Origin: Azorinus chamasolen
Lineage: Eukaryota; Mollusca; Bivalvia; Cardiida; Solecurtidae
Direction of reading: 5' to 3'
Assembly: GCA_963576725.1 (NCBI GenBank)
Contig: OY755244.1
Span: forward strand, 31,841,876 to 31,905,875
Length of the DNA: 64,000 nucleotides
Position 1 is the first letter of the stretch. The number at the start of each line of letters is the position of its first letter. Under the pieces are notes generated by a model, which saw nothing but the letters and a program-made list of their open reading frames with translations, was not told where the DNA came from and searched no databases. This document shows, piece after piece, positions 1 through 10,440 of this stretch. The translations under genes were made by a program, and so were the position numbers.

Positions 1-49
1 CACTGTCTCGTAGTATTGGCTTTAGCTGTATGTAGTTTTCAAAACTTAC

Positions 50-120
50 AGCATTGAAATTTATTATTCCGAAGAACCAGGAAATTTAACAACACTGAGA
101 AAGAAATATAGCAACACTAA
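50..120 (+). repeat. degraded REP-A copy (tail only)
   Basis: Resembles the last ~70 bp of the REP-A repeat at 2516-2770, including the shared stretch ACAACACTGAGAA. Strongly diverged and without the rest of the unit. Confidence 0.35.
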
Positions 121-141
121 TAATCATGTTTTGATCCTGGT

Positions 142-266
142 TCATTCATCGAGGTGCGACTTTGGGACACACATTGCTATCAAGCAGAATAGAGCACTTA
201 AACCGAGGAGGCCGGCTGTCAAACCAATGACAGCATTATATGTCTGTAACTCATCCCGTATCCAAC
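142..266 (-). CDS. monocarboxylate-transporter-like MFS protein, last coding exon
   Basis: Encodes the C-terminal end of an SLC16-type major facilitator protein: the short loop WIRDELQTYN, one hydrophobic segment (about NAVIGLTAGLLGLSALFCLI) and a short tail ending SHLDE before the stop. A clear acceptor lies just upstream on the minus strand (CTTCATTTTTCCAG, AG at 268-267). Joining it to the donor at 1305/1304 rebuilds a glycine codon and gives GILNG followed by WIRDE, which matches the family layout around transmembrane helices 11 and 12. The open frame continues upstream past the acceptor, but that part (about 267-333) is not family-like and is read as intron. Splice sites are inferred from sequence only. 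Confidence 0.72.
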
Positions 267-650
267 CTGGAAAAATGAAGGCATAATCAATTGGTACTAA
301 TGGCTCTAGAATGTTTTTCCTTTGCACAAACATTGCAACAAAAATAGACTAGAAATCAGGCAGGAAATTGGGTAATGACACAGGGAAGTCCGCAGCAGCA
401 CCAGAAACACAAAGGAAAGGCACGCTTACACATACATACACACTTTGCAATACAATGTTCCTTTTCTACTAAATAAAACAATTGGTACAATATGTATTCC
501 TTCCAAACAAAACAATTTATGCTGAAAACAGTTTAAGTTGGCTTGTTACGTCCTTTTGTTTTGTTTAGTTGGTTGGTTAGTGATGCAACTTTTACATTAC
601 CTGCTTTCTTCTATAACGCTTCGCTTGCTAAATCGCACTGTGTTTGGCAT

Positions 651-720
651 TGCAAACAGCCTGGATCCAAATGAAATATCGCGAACCTCGGCGGGGTCTC
701 ATCAGGACCCAAGTTGTTTG
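651..720. repeat. FB-1b foldback repeat copy
   Basis: Imperfect palindrome starting GCAAACAG and ending in TTGTTTG, with the GGATCC-containing core that marks the FB-1b subfamily. The best copy is at 40353-40418. Confidence 0.6.
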
Positions 721-1059
721 ACATAGTTCAATAGTTTCTCAAAAGATTTAACGAATCAGAAGTCAGTGAAAATTTCCACAATATAGAGATAGAACAGACA
801 TTATGTTTCAGCATCAGAATGGTTAATGTTTCTATTGCAACTCAGTGCGTTAACCAGCACCCATTCACGTATTTTGACATCGGGTCAAACAACCCTGGTG
901 TGCATGCCGTACCCTCATATGCCAGGCCAGAGAGGGAGCACTACTGAATCAAACGACAATTATCCTACCAAAGAGACTTGAGAAGATGACTGTTGATACC
1001 AAAGGTTCAGATAAGATACGTAAATTAAAACATTTTCAAGAGTAACTTCTTTATTCGTT
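721..1059. other. no recognisable feature
   Basis: AT-rich sequence within the transporter gene. Nothing coding or repeated was recognised apart from a possible FB-4 fragment near 725-765. Confidence 0.4.
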
Positions 1060-1185
1060 CATCTAACCCTATGTTGTGATCACTTTAAGAATCGTCGAGA
1101 CGATTCTAAAGAGTGGCCACAACACAGGGTTTGGTGGAGATATGACAAATTTAGTATTTGAGTTAGCACCTTTATCTGTAGCTGT
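1060..1185. repeat. FB-2 palindromic MITE copy
   Basis: Foldback centred near 1097, with arms containing CCCTATGTTGTG and its near complement CACAACACAGGG. Its right end carries the outer motif CACCTTTATCTGTAGC, the inverted form of the motif at the left end of the 5173 copy. No coding capacity. Confidence 0.7.
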
Positions 1186-1304
1186 GGATGATGCACATGG
1201 GTTTGGTTTGATCTTTACTCTGAAACACTTGATCATATTATTTCCCGTATTCCTTCAGCAATTTTATATGGCCAAATTTGTCTTTGCTAATACATGGTAC
1301 CTAC

Positions 1305-2117
1305 CATTAAGTATTCCGGTTGTAACGCCACTTATACCAGCGATTGTAATCACCAGTCCAAACGCTGTGTCGTACACATCTCTACTTGCAAAATACAGAA
1401 GAGCAACAGAGCCACCGGACATTATACCACCCATTGAAATTCCAACCATGCCGCTTCCGACATACATCAGTGGAAGTTTAGCGCTAAGAATTAACAGCAA
1501 TCCAGCACAACCAAGCACTGAACTAAGCATTAATGTCGTCATCGGATTTACATCTTTTTTCAGCTGAAATAGAATCGGAAGAAGTCGTCCGATAATACTG
1601 CATGCGTTTAACACTGTAAAAAAGTCCAGACCTTCTTTAGTAGAAAAACCTTCCGACGCAAATAAGTCTAAGATTACAACAAGGAAGCCACCCAGACATC
1701 CAAGTGTTATTCCTGTAGCCAAAACTGTAACACTCAAATTAATGTTCATCATACGAGAAAGTATCAATTTCATTTTCGAAACGAATCTTGCGATGCATGT
1801 TTGCTTAGCTTCGGCTTTGTCCAGCCTTACGTCCACTTTTTCAATTTGTAGACTATTTTCTAATTGAACATTGACATGTAGATTGTAGTGAATCACTAGT
1901 GACACAGCAATATTGTTCAAATTCAAGCCGCCAAATAGTAATAAAGTTCCGTGAATTCCATACTTTTGTAACAAAAAGTCCATCAGAAATGGGTAGGCTG
2001 AAATTCCTATTCCTGTAGCACAATTATGTATGGCTATCGCTGTATCTGCTCCCTTGTCAGCAAATGCGTGCGCTACAACAGCTGTACTACAAACGTACAA
2101 AATAGATGTCCCAATCC
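1305..2117 (-). CDS. monocarboxylate-transporter-like MFS protein, main internal exon
   Basis: An 813-bp exon, about 271 codons, covering the middle of an SLC16 (MCT) type major facilitator that would move monocarboxylates or related solutes across a membrane. It begins GTSILYVCSTAVVAHAFADK, which fits MCT helix 4 and the loop before helix 5. It continues through ATGIGISAYPFLMDFLLQKYG, a charged central loop, and several hydrophobic segments up to GISGVTTGILN. The acceptor is TTCCATTTATTTTAG (AG at 2119-2118) and the donor is AATG|GTAGGT at 1305/1304. The apparent ATG at 2142 is upstream of the acceptor and is probably not used. The exon for helices 2-4 was not found. No stop or frameshift is present. 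The substrate cannot be told from this sequence. Confidence 0.78.
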
Positions 2118-2231
2118 CTAAAATAAATGGAAGTATTAACATAGTAAGTATATTATGTTTTTAGTATATGATGGCAGAATGTTATGACAAAATAATCAGC
2201 GGTTAGTCCTTAGCATGCTGTAGAGAACATA

Positions 2232-2452
2232 ATGTCTGCTCTAATTCGGATCTGTAAAAGTTTGGACTACATCCGATTCGAATAAACGTTTTAGAAACTT
2301 TTGGCCGGATGTCAAACATCTTGGATCTAGATTACACGCCGATGTACTCATAAGTATTAAAGCTATTTGACAATTGGTCAATAGTTTTTAAAAGATTTGA
2401 TCGAATCGGACGTAGTCACAATCAAACAGATCCAAATATGAGCAGACCTTAG
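2232..2452. repeat. FB-4 foldback element
   Basis: Two inverted arms of about 65 bp (2232-2295 and 2385-2452), each containing CCGATTCGA or its complement, the TCTGCTC end motif and a GGATCTG stretch. They enclose a ~90 bp centre that resembles a decayed FB-1b core. Confidence 0.6.
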
Positions 2453-2515
2453 CTTTTAGGGTCAAAATAATAAAACCAATCTCTTCGTAGTATTGGAAAC
2501 GAGTATAAACATGAT

Positions 2516-2770
2516 CGATAAGAAAAATTCTGAATGGGGGTGATCCCCCGAGAGCAAAAATTGCAACACAAAAAGAGAAAATTGCAGACTCGGTTTTATT
2601 GAGTCATGAACAGTAATTGAAAGTGCAACACTGCCCACGCCCCCTAGCACCGGCTTAAGCGGTATTCAATTTTCAGAACAAGAAGTACTGAAATTCATGA
2701 TCTCGAAGGATCAGAAGGTATAACAACACTGAGAATGAAGTACGGGGTGACGTTTTACGGCCGCCACACA
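2516..2770 (+). repeat. REP-A dispersed repeat
   Basis: About 250 bp starting AATTCTGAATGGGGGTGATC and containing GACTCGGTTTTATTGAGTC, CACGCCCC and TAGCACCGGCTTAAG. Other copies are at 19517-19712, 22545-22792 and, inverted, 45935-46065. No ORF; the class of element is unknown. Confidence 0.75.
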
Positions 2771-2848
2771 AGCACTTAACACCTGCTGTTGTGAATATTA
2801 TAAATTCTGAATGGGGGTTTGTTTTACCAATTTGTTATGCAAACATGG

Positions 2849-4193
2849 TACGAGGGTCATGCAAAAAGTTCTGTCACTGGGTATGGATTTCTTAAGTGAT
2901 ACGTGTAATTTAAAATATTTTTATTACAAACCTTCGAAGTATTCCCCCTTTACCGAAACACATTTCTGTAACCTTTTTACCCAGTCTCGAAAAGCGAAAA
3001 AATAGTCTTCTTTAGGTATCTGTTGGAGACACTGATAGGTAGCGCTGCCAAGAGAACTTCTGGACTTATATTTCTTTCCCGAAAACATTTCGTCAGTCTA
3101 GGAAATAAGAAAAAGTCACAGGGACTCAGGTCAGGTGAATAAGGTGGGTGGTTTACAACTTTCACATTTTCAGAAGCCAGAAAAGACTTAACAGCCTCGC
3201 ACTTGTGAGAGGAGGCGTTATCATGTATAAGATGGACACCTGCCCGTCCTTTGCTTGGACGATTCTTATTGTAAAAGTCTTAGACTTTCTTCAGTACAGA
3301 GTTCTTGTAGAATCGTCCAGTGACTGTACGACCAGATGGGCAAGGCACTTGAACGACTGGCCCACTCGAATTAAAGAATATTGCGTACAACATCTTTTTT
3401 GAACTTATGGTTCTCTTGGCAATACATGGACGTTTCTGATCTTTTCGCTTCCGTTGCTTATTATCAGCCCTTCTCTGTGGCTCAAACATGTGCACCCAAG
3501 TTTCGTCACCTGTAAGCAAGTTAGAAATAACCAGACTATCACAACCTTTGTATGTTTTCAAAAGTTCCCGGGCACATTTGAGGCGTTGTTTCTTTTTGTT
3601 CGTCAGTGAGCAAATGAGGTACCCACCTAGCGCAAACCTTTCTCAGGTCCAAACGCTTTTTCAGAATTGTTTGCACGCTGCCTTCTGATATGCCAGTACA
3701 ACTAGCTATATCTTTCACAGACAATCGTGCATCCTGCGCGACCATAACCTTTACAGCAGCGATGTTTGCCTTACTAACAGAGGTTTTAGGTCTACCAGGA
3801 CGGGTGTCATCTTCAACAGATAATTTCCCAGTTTAAAAGCCTTGACCCACCTAAAAGCTGTGCGTATTGAAATGGCAATAGGTCTATATATACCACACAA
3901 TTCTTCAAATATCTGCTTTGAATCTATATCAAGCCTAATGCGACATTTGATATAGCTACGAATTTCAGCCTTTTCGTCCATTTTACATTGAGACACGTAA
4001 ATTGGTCAGTGTATATGACTGCATATATTTCAATCTGAAATAACTCTGTCATTTGTAAAGCAATTTGCACGAAATAGACGGATATCGTTAGATAGTGAAC
4101 ACACTATTCAGGTGCAGTGAAACGTTTTAAAATATACATGGTTTAAAACTACGGAAACCCGTTAGTGACAGAACTTTTTGCAGGACCCTCGTA
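2849..4193 (-). mobile_element. mariner-type DNA transposon, degraded
   Basis: Terminal inverted repeats of 27 bp at 2851-2877 and 4165-4191 begin CGAGGGTCATGCAAAAAGTT on the left and differ from each other at about one base. They are flanked by TA at 2849-2850 and 4192-4193, the usual mariner target duplication. The length of ~1.34 kb is normal for a full-length mariner. It lies inside the transporter gene, most likely in an intron. Confidence 0.9.
2975..3990 (-). pseudogene. mariner transposase (DD34D), frameshifted
   Basis: Cut-and-paste transposase that would bind the element's inverted repeats and insert at TA. The N-terminal helix-turn-helix region starts MDEKAEIRSYIKCRIRLD near 3978. 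A second HTH-like part (ISEGSVQTILKKRL) lies near 3690. The catalytic core shows GDETWVHMFEPQ (first Asp), HDNASSH (second Asp, near 3220) and HPPYSPDLSPCDFFLFP (third Asp), with 34 residues between the last two, the DD34D spacing of mariners. The reading frame breaks at about 3830, 3595 and 3285, so no single ORF covers the protein. The element is almost certainly inactive. Confidence 0.88.
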
Positions 4194-4204
4194 TATTTAA
4201 CAGA

Positions 4205-4330
4205 TCTTCAGATACATGTACGAACTCAAATACTAAAATCGTAATTTCTCCATCCAACCCTATGTTGTGGCCACTCTAGAATCGTCTCGATTCTAAAGGG
4301 TGATCACAATATAGGGTTTAGTGGAGAAAT
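4205..4330. repeat. FB-2 palindromic MITE copy
   Basis: Begins 12 bp after the mariner. It shows ACTAAAATCG, the palindrome around GAATCGTCTCGATTC, and the end AGGGTTTAGTGGAGAAAT. Confidence 0.7.
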
Positions 4331-4490
4331 AAAGATGTTATCTGGACTTCTGGACATTAGCAGTGGTACTTATCTTTCAAGATTTAATCACTGCCCCGAT
4401 GTCAAAATAAAGTTTCTGCTCAAAGTTTGATATTTTGCAGCTTTAACTACCTTCGGTCCTGCCCAGCTTTTGAAAACTATTGGCCGAGTG

Positions 4491-4556
4491 TCAAACAGTA
4501 TGGATCCTGAAGAGAACCCTAATATCTCGGACTCGTATCCGGATCAAACCTGTTTT
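4491..4556. repeat. FB-1b foldback repeat copy
   Basis: CAAACAGTATGGATCCTGA on the left and a GGATCAAACCTGTTT end on the right; diverged in the centre. Confidence 0.55.
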
Positions 4557-4892
4557 TAAATGCCAGTAAGTTCGCAAAGAGCGAGATTACTGTTGTAGAA
4601 GGTTTGAAAAAATGGAACTAATACGATGACACGGGTATCGCGATTGTCTTATGGCGTGCTAAAAGTATGGCATGCATTACTTTATTTACCTGACAGTATT
4701 CCAATACAGAAAGTTAGCTGGTTCAAAGACTTCGCAAAGAACGACGTGGTGTATCCTAGTGGAACGAGAACAGAACCGAAAATCATCAATTTTGACAGTC
4801 CAAATCGTTTGCTGAAAATCCCCCAGATGATAGCTGGAATGAGACGTTAGGTTGTTTAACCATTTATCTGATATAGACGCCATTTCACGCCT
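4557..4892. other. no recognisable feature
   Basis: Short overlapping open frames on both strands have no family resemblance. The exon expected for transporter helices 2-4 was looked for here and not found. Confidence 0.35.
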
Positions 4893-4958
4893 TTGCAAAC
4901 AGAGTAGATCCAGATCAAACGGTTCCTATTGGAACCAGCTGATATGGATCCGCTCGGC
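4893..4958. repeat. FB-1a foldback repeat copy
   Basis: GCAAACAGAGTAGATCCAGA followed by TTCCTATTGGAA at the centre; the right arm is diverged. Confidence 0.6.
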
Positions 4959-5172
4959 TTGATTATGAAATAATATACATATTCTGTCATTATTAAAAGT
5001 CCCATTTTCTATGAATTATTTCCTACCTGATATAACTCAAACAGTACTAAAAACGAATTAACTTTCCTCATACATTTGTTGTATTTTGACATGCTGTCCC
5101 CGTCACCGAATTTGTATAGATCATTATATGTAATGACAGTCTTAACGCTCTGCCCAATGAATGTTCTTGGAT

Positions 5173-5310
5173 AGCTACAGATAAAGGTGCGTACCCAAAT
5201 ACTAAAATCGTCATTTCTCCACCAAACCCTATACTGTAACCACTCGTTAGAATCGATTCGAAGAGAAGTTCTAAAGAGCGGTCACAGTATAGGGTTTGGT
5301 GGAGAAATAA
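5173..5310. repeat. FB-2 palindromic MITE, best-preserved copy
   Basis: Left end AGCTACAGATAAAGGTGCG, then long complementary arms: TTTCTCCACCAAACCCTATA on the left and its complement ending 5310 on the right, around a loop near GAATCGATTCG. Useful as the reference for the interrupted copy at 8570-8689 and 31753-31825. Confidence 0.8.
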
Positions 5311-5460
5311 AGGAGCTCTTCTTTAAAATGTTGAAATTTACCAATCTTATCTGGACCTCTGTTCATGTAAGAAATAATGAGCGTGTATACAAATATGATG
5401 AATTTCATTCAGGGCATATATACACGGACCTTTTTGCCGTAGCAGAAACTAAATAATCTG

Positions 5461-5666
5461 GGTCCATGCTTATAAAAAAAAATTGAGTCTGATTTCGTTC
5501 TCAAGTTTTTGATTGGTCAGATTTGAGCCTTTGGCTCAAATCTGACCAATCAAAAGCTTGAGAACTCAAATCTGACCAATCAAAAGCTTGAGAACTCAAA
5601 TCTGACCAATCAAAAGCTTGAGAACAAACTTAGACTCAACTAAAAAAGCTTTATAAGCATGGACCC
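5461..5666. repeat. FB-3 foldback repeat with triplicated arm unit
   Basis: Outer ends GGGTCCATGCTTATAA and TTATAAGCATGGACCC are complementary. Inside, the left arm has one unit with TTTTGATTGGTCAG. The right arm has three tandem 30-bp units (5535-5624), each with CTGACCAATCAAAAGC. Every unit contains a CCAAT/ATTGG core. Confidence 0.85.
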
Positions 5667-5689
5667 TGTATGATTCCCCTAGCAAAAAG

Positions 5690-5750
5690 AATAATCCCTG
5701 ATCAGTCGGCTCCTACAGCCATTTGATATTGGTCTACTCTGTTTGCAAAT
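5690..5750. repeat. FB-1a half copy
   Basis: Only the right half is recognisable, ending GGTCTACTCTGTTTGC. Confidence 0.5.
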
Positions 5751-5796
5751 GTGTTAAGCAGGGCGTCTCTGTCAGGTAAACGGTTAACTCTTAGGT

Positions 5797-5914
5797 ATAC
5801 AGATAACCGTGCGTACCAAAATACTAAATCGTTATTTCTCCACCAAACACTATACTGTGTTTCGCAGAGACGATTCGTAAGAGTGTTCACAGTATAGGGT
5901 TTAGTGGAGAAATG
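5797..5914. repeat. FB-2 palindromic MITE copy
   Basis: TATACAGATAACCGTGCGTA on the left and AGGGTTTAGTGGAGAAAT on the right around a palindromic centre; abuts the FB-1a half copy. Confidence 0.7.
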
Positions 5915-6579
5915 AAGACCCTTTTTAAAATGTTTAAATTATGCACCTTATCTGGACGTTTGACAGACTGGAAATATGACTGAATGACAGAGATCTGTGT
6001 GTTGGTTTTTCGACAAACCTAGAATAGGATAATATTCCATTAGGGTTGTCTCCCTAACGTATGGTTTACCTATGACGCCATGGATTTGTTTTGACAAAAC
6101 CTCTAAATCAATCTACTGAAAAGGAACATTTACTATAAAAAATGAAACTATTAGATTTGTTTAGTTTTTAATCACGTGTGAGTCAATATGAGGAAATGGG
6201 TCATTACTGTAACATAAGATATATCTAATAAAGGACAATAATTGAAAATACAATACTATGAAAATCCATGTACATCAATTCAGGATAGTAAGAACTTCCT
6301 TTCAGAAGTGTATTCCTTTTCGATAGAGTATTGCAGTCTAGTGAGTGGAAAATGTTGCAGAATCCCGTTTTGAAAGATTCAAGTTGTTGTAAGTCTCAAT
6401 TTATGCCTGCCATAACTGTTTATATGGTCGGAATTATCACTCATTCTAGTATGCTACAATGAAAGTTAACTTCGTAAAACACCAAAAACAATGTATCGTA
6501 ATTTCAAGCATGCGATGATCGCAAAGCCTTGTTGCGATCGTGACATGTTATACAATAAGTTCAGTCCTACTGCAAATAC
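5915..6579. other. no recognisable feature
   Basis: AT-rich, probably intron of the transporter gene. About 6095-6150 weakly resembles part of the TTAA MITE family (CCTCT...ATCTACTGAAAAGGA). Confidence 0.35.
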
Positions 6580-6740
6580 CTGTGCATAACGTCACTCCCA
6601 GCAACAAGGAATGCACAACTGCAGTGTTGGCCCTGTCTTCGTTGAATTCCTCCAGTAGCGGCACAAATAATGTTCCGAATGTCAGGACAATGGCAAATGG
6701 ATTAGCGTTCACAAAGCAGCAAGCCACTAATATCGTCAAA
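6580..6740 (-). CDS. putative N-terminal exon of the MFS transporter
   Basis: Reads LTILVACCFVNANPFAIVLT, then FGTLFVPLLEEFNEDRANTA and VVHSLLLGVTLCTG. This is the typical layout of MCT helix 1, the FGxxxxPLLxEF loop and helix 2. The donor CACAG|GTATTTGC falls at 6580/6579. The acceptor could be at 6742-6741 (TTTTAG) or 6755-6754 (ATCGCAG). A start codon and the conserved N-terminal motif were not found, so at least one upstream exon is missing or outside what I can recognise. It is on the same strand and in the right order to belong with the exons at 1305-2117 and 142-266, but 4.5 kb away, with the exon for helices 2-4 unaccounted for. A separate decayed paralogue is possible. Confidence 0.55.
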
Positions 6741-6755
6741 CTAAAATAAAGTTCT

Positions 6756-7960
6756 GCGATTAAAACAAGAAAATAGATCATTCAACACAGTCTAGGTTTT
6801 AAAAGCCTACTACATTAAAACGACTGTAGACATACGTGTACATTTTTCAAAGACGATGTCGAATTAAAAACATAATTTGTAAACAAATGTATAAATTCAA
6901 AGTTTCTGACATTAATGATTTTTGTTTGAAAGAATACAATATGTTTATGAGTATATTGAAGTTTCTATGTTTGCGTCGCGAAATTAAACATGAATGCTTG
7001 TTAAAAATATTTCGCATCTCAACTCTAATCATCATCATTATTATCATCATTATCATTACCCTGTGCATTAAATTCTGCGCACAATTAGCTCTTAAGTGGC
7101 TACACATGGTGATTTTGTATGGAAAAATAACATCGTTTTACGTTGTATTTGCTCAAAACATGACACAGGAAAACATCACGGAACAAGCAGAAAAATCTAA
7201 AATTAGCGCGCATGGTATCAGTGAATCACGTGACCATGGACTGTGATTTATATAGAAATTCTATTCTTTTTTAGATATATCGATAATAAATTAACGTAAG
7301 AGAATCTATAAACTCTAAGAAAACAACACAAAGAAAAAGACTACAACAAAAAACGCCAACAACTGATTACATATTCCCCGCGCTTCTTTATTTAAGTGGA
7401 CGATGTATCTCGACTGGGACCACTGTCTCTAAACTTAGTTTCTATTCTCCTCTGATATCACTTATGATGCGGACTCTGTCGTAAGCCACCATTTTTGTTT
7501 ACTTTCTTTGAAAGCAGACGTAGTATCACAGTAGCTCATTTGTATTTAGTGGACGGTCTGGTCACCTAGTGTAAGTTCCGTGAATTCCTTCGAAAAGAAA
7601 CAGTTTTTCCAGCATAGCGGCTTGTTTGCTGCTACTGTTTAGTTTAAACCCATCTTTTGAAAAAATCGATATTTTCAAATGGTTCACAAGGAAACATTAT
7701 GCTAAAATATAATGGGAGTTTAACTGTTTGCGAAATTTATTTCTGTGATTTTGATGTGCATTCAAATGGCCAACTCAAAGCTTTTCGTTCACGATTTTTC
7801 CTGCGCTAAACGTTTAAACCATTTACATGTATGTCATGAATATTTATGTAAGAAATAATAACATCATGAATGCTAATTACATCGCTAGTTCTAATAGCCA
7901 ATGGAGACAGGAGCGTTCGTCATGACAGAAACTGTAGAATCATTTCTATATTATAGCATA
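6756..7960. other. AT-rich non-coding stretch with ATC microsatellite
   Basis: A trinucleotide run of ATC/ATT lies at 7027-7059 and creates an isoleucine-rich open frame that is not a gene. Nothing else was recognised. Confidence 0.5.
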
Positions 7961-8029
7961 AGCAAACAGAGCAGAGCCCGATCAGATTTCTCCTACAGGC
8001 GCCGTCTGATTTGAGTCTACACTGTTTGA
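7961..8029. repeat. FB-1a foldback repeat copy
   Basis: Both ends present: AGCAAACAGAGCAGAGCC and GAGTCTACACTGTTTG, with TCTCCTACAGGCGCC at the centre. Confidence 0.65.
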
Positions 8030-8146
8030 AAAGGCATAGAAATGCGTATTAATGGATTTAAAGGGTTAAATATTTTTATTTAGAAATATATAGCGTTGAG
8101 ATATGTTCTGAACCGGCATGAGTAAGGATATCATGTAATATTATAT

Positions 8147-8360
8147 TTAACCCTTTACCGTATAGGCTATTTTTTTAGATACAACCTCTTTGAATAAATC
8201 TACCGAAAAGGATCATTAACTAGAGAAAAGGATTTTTTTCAGAATTTTGTAGTTTGAAACCATTGTGATAAATAGAGCATTTGCTCCAATAGGAGCAAAT
8301 GCTCTATTTATCACAATGGTTTCACAAAATGACTTCTACAGAGTCGTCAAAAGTCATCAA
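8147..8360. repeat. TTAA-type MITE with perfect 32-bp palindrome
   Basis: Begins at a TTAA (8147-8150) and contains the family stretch CTCTTTGAATAAATCTACCG. It includes a perfect hairpin: arms 8256-8287 and 8292-8323 separated by AATA. The right end is not preserved. Related copies are at 39831-39994 and 46857-47099. Confidence 0.75.
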
Positions 8361-8569
8361 TATGCGGTGTCCTTTATTGCCTTTAAAATATACATTAGTT
8401 TCAGTCAACATCGTTAATAATTTAATTTAGTTTCAGTCTATATCGTTAATAATTTAGTTCCATGTTCATATATTATGTATATGTAGTTACGTGATATCTT
8501 TTGTTTGTGAAGTTTAAGTTTAAGGAAGTAAACTTGTGCACGTGTATCACATTTTCCTGGGTAAGATAC

Positions 8570-8689
8570 AAAGCTACGGATAAAGTGCCTACATTTAAAC
8601 ATTTTCAAAAATTGTTCCTTAATTTCTCAACCAAAACCTATACTGCGACCACTCTTTATAAACGTCTCTTCCAGACGATTCTAAAGAGT
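8570..8689. repeat. FB-2 MITE, left half (split by the large foldback)
   Basis: Starts with AAAGCTACGGATAAAGTGC and runs through CTATACTGCGACCACTC to CTAAAGAGT. The matching right half resumes at 31753 as AGAGTGGTCACAG. AGAGT is therefore duplicated at the two sides of the insertion. Confidence 0.75.
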
Positions 8690-10135
8690 AGGCTGGGTCC
8701 TAGTCATGGTTACCGTAGCACCCCCCCCGCCCCCCGTAGATTTTTTTTCATGGGTACCAAATTGTTCGTTGGAGTCTTCAGTACACCTTTTGAGCATGCC
8801 CCCAAAAATAATTTTGTTCCAGCTATGTTTTATTTAACGGTTTCCATGGTAACCCGAGGTAATTTTCGAAACTACCTTGGCTCAGAAAATGCTTCATAAC
8901 TGCTTTTAGAGGCAATAGAAGGACAAAACAAGTACCGAAATAAAGCAGAGACATATAGCTTGAATATGATATAAATTTTATTAATATTCATAAATTCGTT
9001 CTTATGAATATTAATGAGGAAATAAAAACATGCGGTTTTTTTTAGAAAAAATGAGTTTGTTGTTTAGTCTGAGATGCTAATTAATCCACAATAAATATTG
9101 AATTCAGGTTTTAATTGATTGTTGGGGTCCTCAGAACACATTTTGAGCATTCCCCCAAAATAATTTTGTCCCATCTATGTTTTATTGAACGGTTTCCATG
9201 GTAACCCGAGGTAAGTTTCGAAACACCCTTGGTTTAGAAAATACGTCATAACTTTGCTTTTAGAGGCAATAGAAGGACAAAACAAAAACCAAAGTAAGGC
9301 TGAGACATATAGCTTGATTATGATATATAATTTCAATAATATTCATATATTATTACTTATGAATATTAATGAATATTAAAAGGAGTTTGTTGTTTAGTCT
9401 TAGAGGCCTATTAATGAACACAACTTATTGAATTGAGGTTTAAATTGGTCGTTGGGGTCCTCAGAACACATTTTGTGCATTTGTGCATTCCCCCAAAATA
9501 ATTGTGTCCCAGCTATGTTTTATTCAACGGTTTCCATGGTAACCCGATGTAAATTTCAAAATATCCTGTGGTTAAGAAAATCCGTCATAACTTAGCTTTT
9601 AGAGGCAATAGAAGGACAAAACAAGAACCAAAGTAAAGCAAAGACATATAACTTGAATATGATATGTAACTTAACTAATATTCATAAATGTATTCTTATG
9701 AATATTAATGAGGAAATAAACAAATGATTTTTTGGAAAAAAGGAGTTTATTGTTTAGTCTTAGAGGCCTATTAATAAACAAAAGTTATTCAATTCAGGTT
9801 TGAATGTTTTCATGTGATCATACGAAGAAAATAAACTATCTTTGTTTCAATTAATATTTCTATAAACCATGCATATTTAAGCTAATTTGCATATAATGTG
9901 CGAAAATGAATAAGTAATTTTACATGAGCACTACATTTAGCATTGTTTCGAGTGTACTATCTTTTCTATTATTTATTTTACGTAAAATACCAGATATTGA
10001 ACAAAAGTTGACAACAGCAGAGGCTCATTACTTTGATTTTATGAATATTAATGCATATTTATGAATATTAATGAGATGTAAAAATAAACACACTTGAATG
10101 AGCTGTTCTTCTTATCTGAGATTATTTTAGTTTAC
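8690..10135 (+). repeat. left arm of the foldback element
   Basis: Three tandem units of roughly 330-350 bp (about 8760-9120, 9120-9447, 9447-9810). Each has GGTTTCCATGGTAACCCGA, CTTTTAGAGGCAATAGAAGG and ATGAATATTAATGA blocks. A unique inner part (9810-10135) containing TTTTACGTAAAATACCAG follows. A run of C residues at 8721-8735 lies near the outer end. Confidence 0.8.
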
Positions 10136-10440
10136 CAGTACAGAGTTTGATACTGACTGAAACAGAGATATTGATGTTCATGTATATAGATATGTAGATA
10201 ATGAATATTATTTTCAAAATCATGAATATTAATGAGAATGTAAACTGCTGTTGGAAAGTAAGTTTTTCTATTATATTGCAATATACATGTATGTGAACAA
10301 CATATTTCTTGTAAGAAAATACAGGAATTGAGCCTCATGTATGTTTTTATGAAGAATATAAACTTTATGAGTGTGTTGCAATACAATAGAAAATATATAG
10401 CATCTCGGCTGTAGGCATAGCTTATATTACCCATATTAGC
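10136..10440. other. AT-rich centre of the foldback, no gene
   Basis: More ATGAATATTAATGAGA-type sequence but no match to the right arm. The 100-codon open frame on the minus strand here has no protein features. Confidence 0.4.

Noticed and set aside
1076..1567. 163-codon plus-strand frame
   Set aside because: Antisense shadow of the transporter exon plus the FB-2 repeat.
6836..7246. 136-codon plus-strand frame
   Set aside because: Carried by the ATC microsatellite (run of Ile) in AT-rich sequence, with an equally long frame on the other strand.
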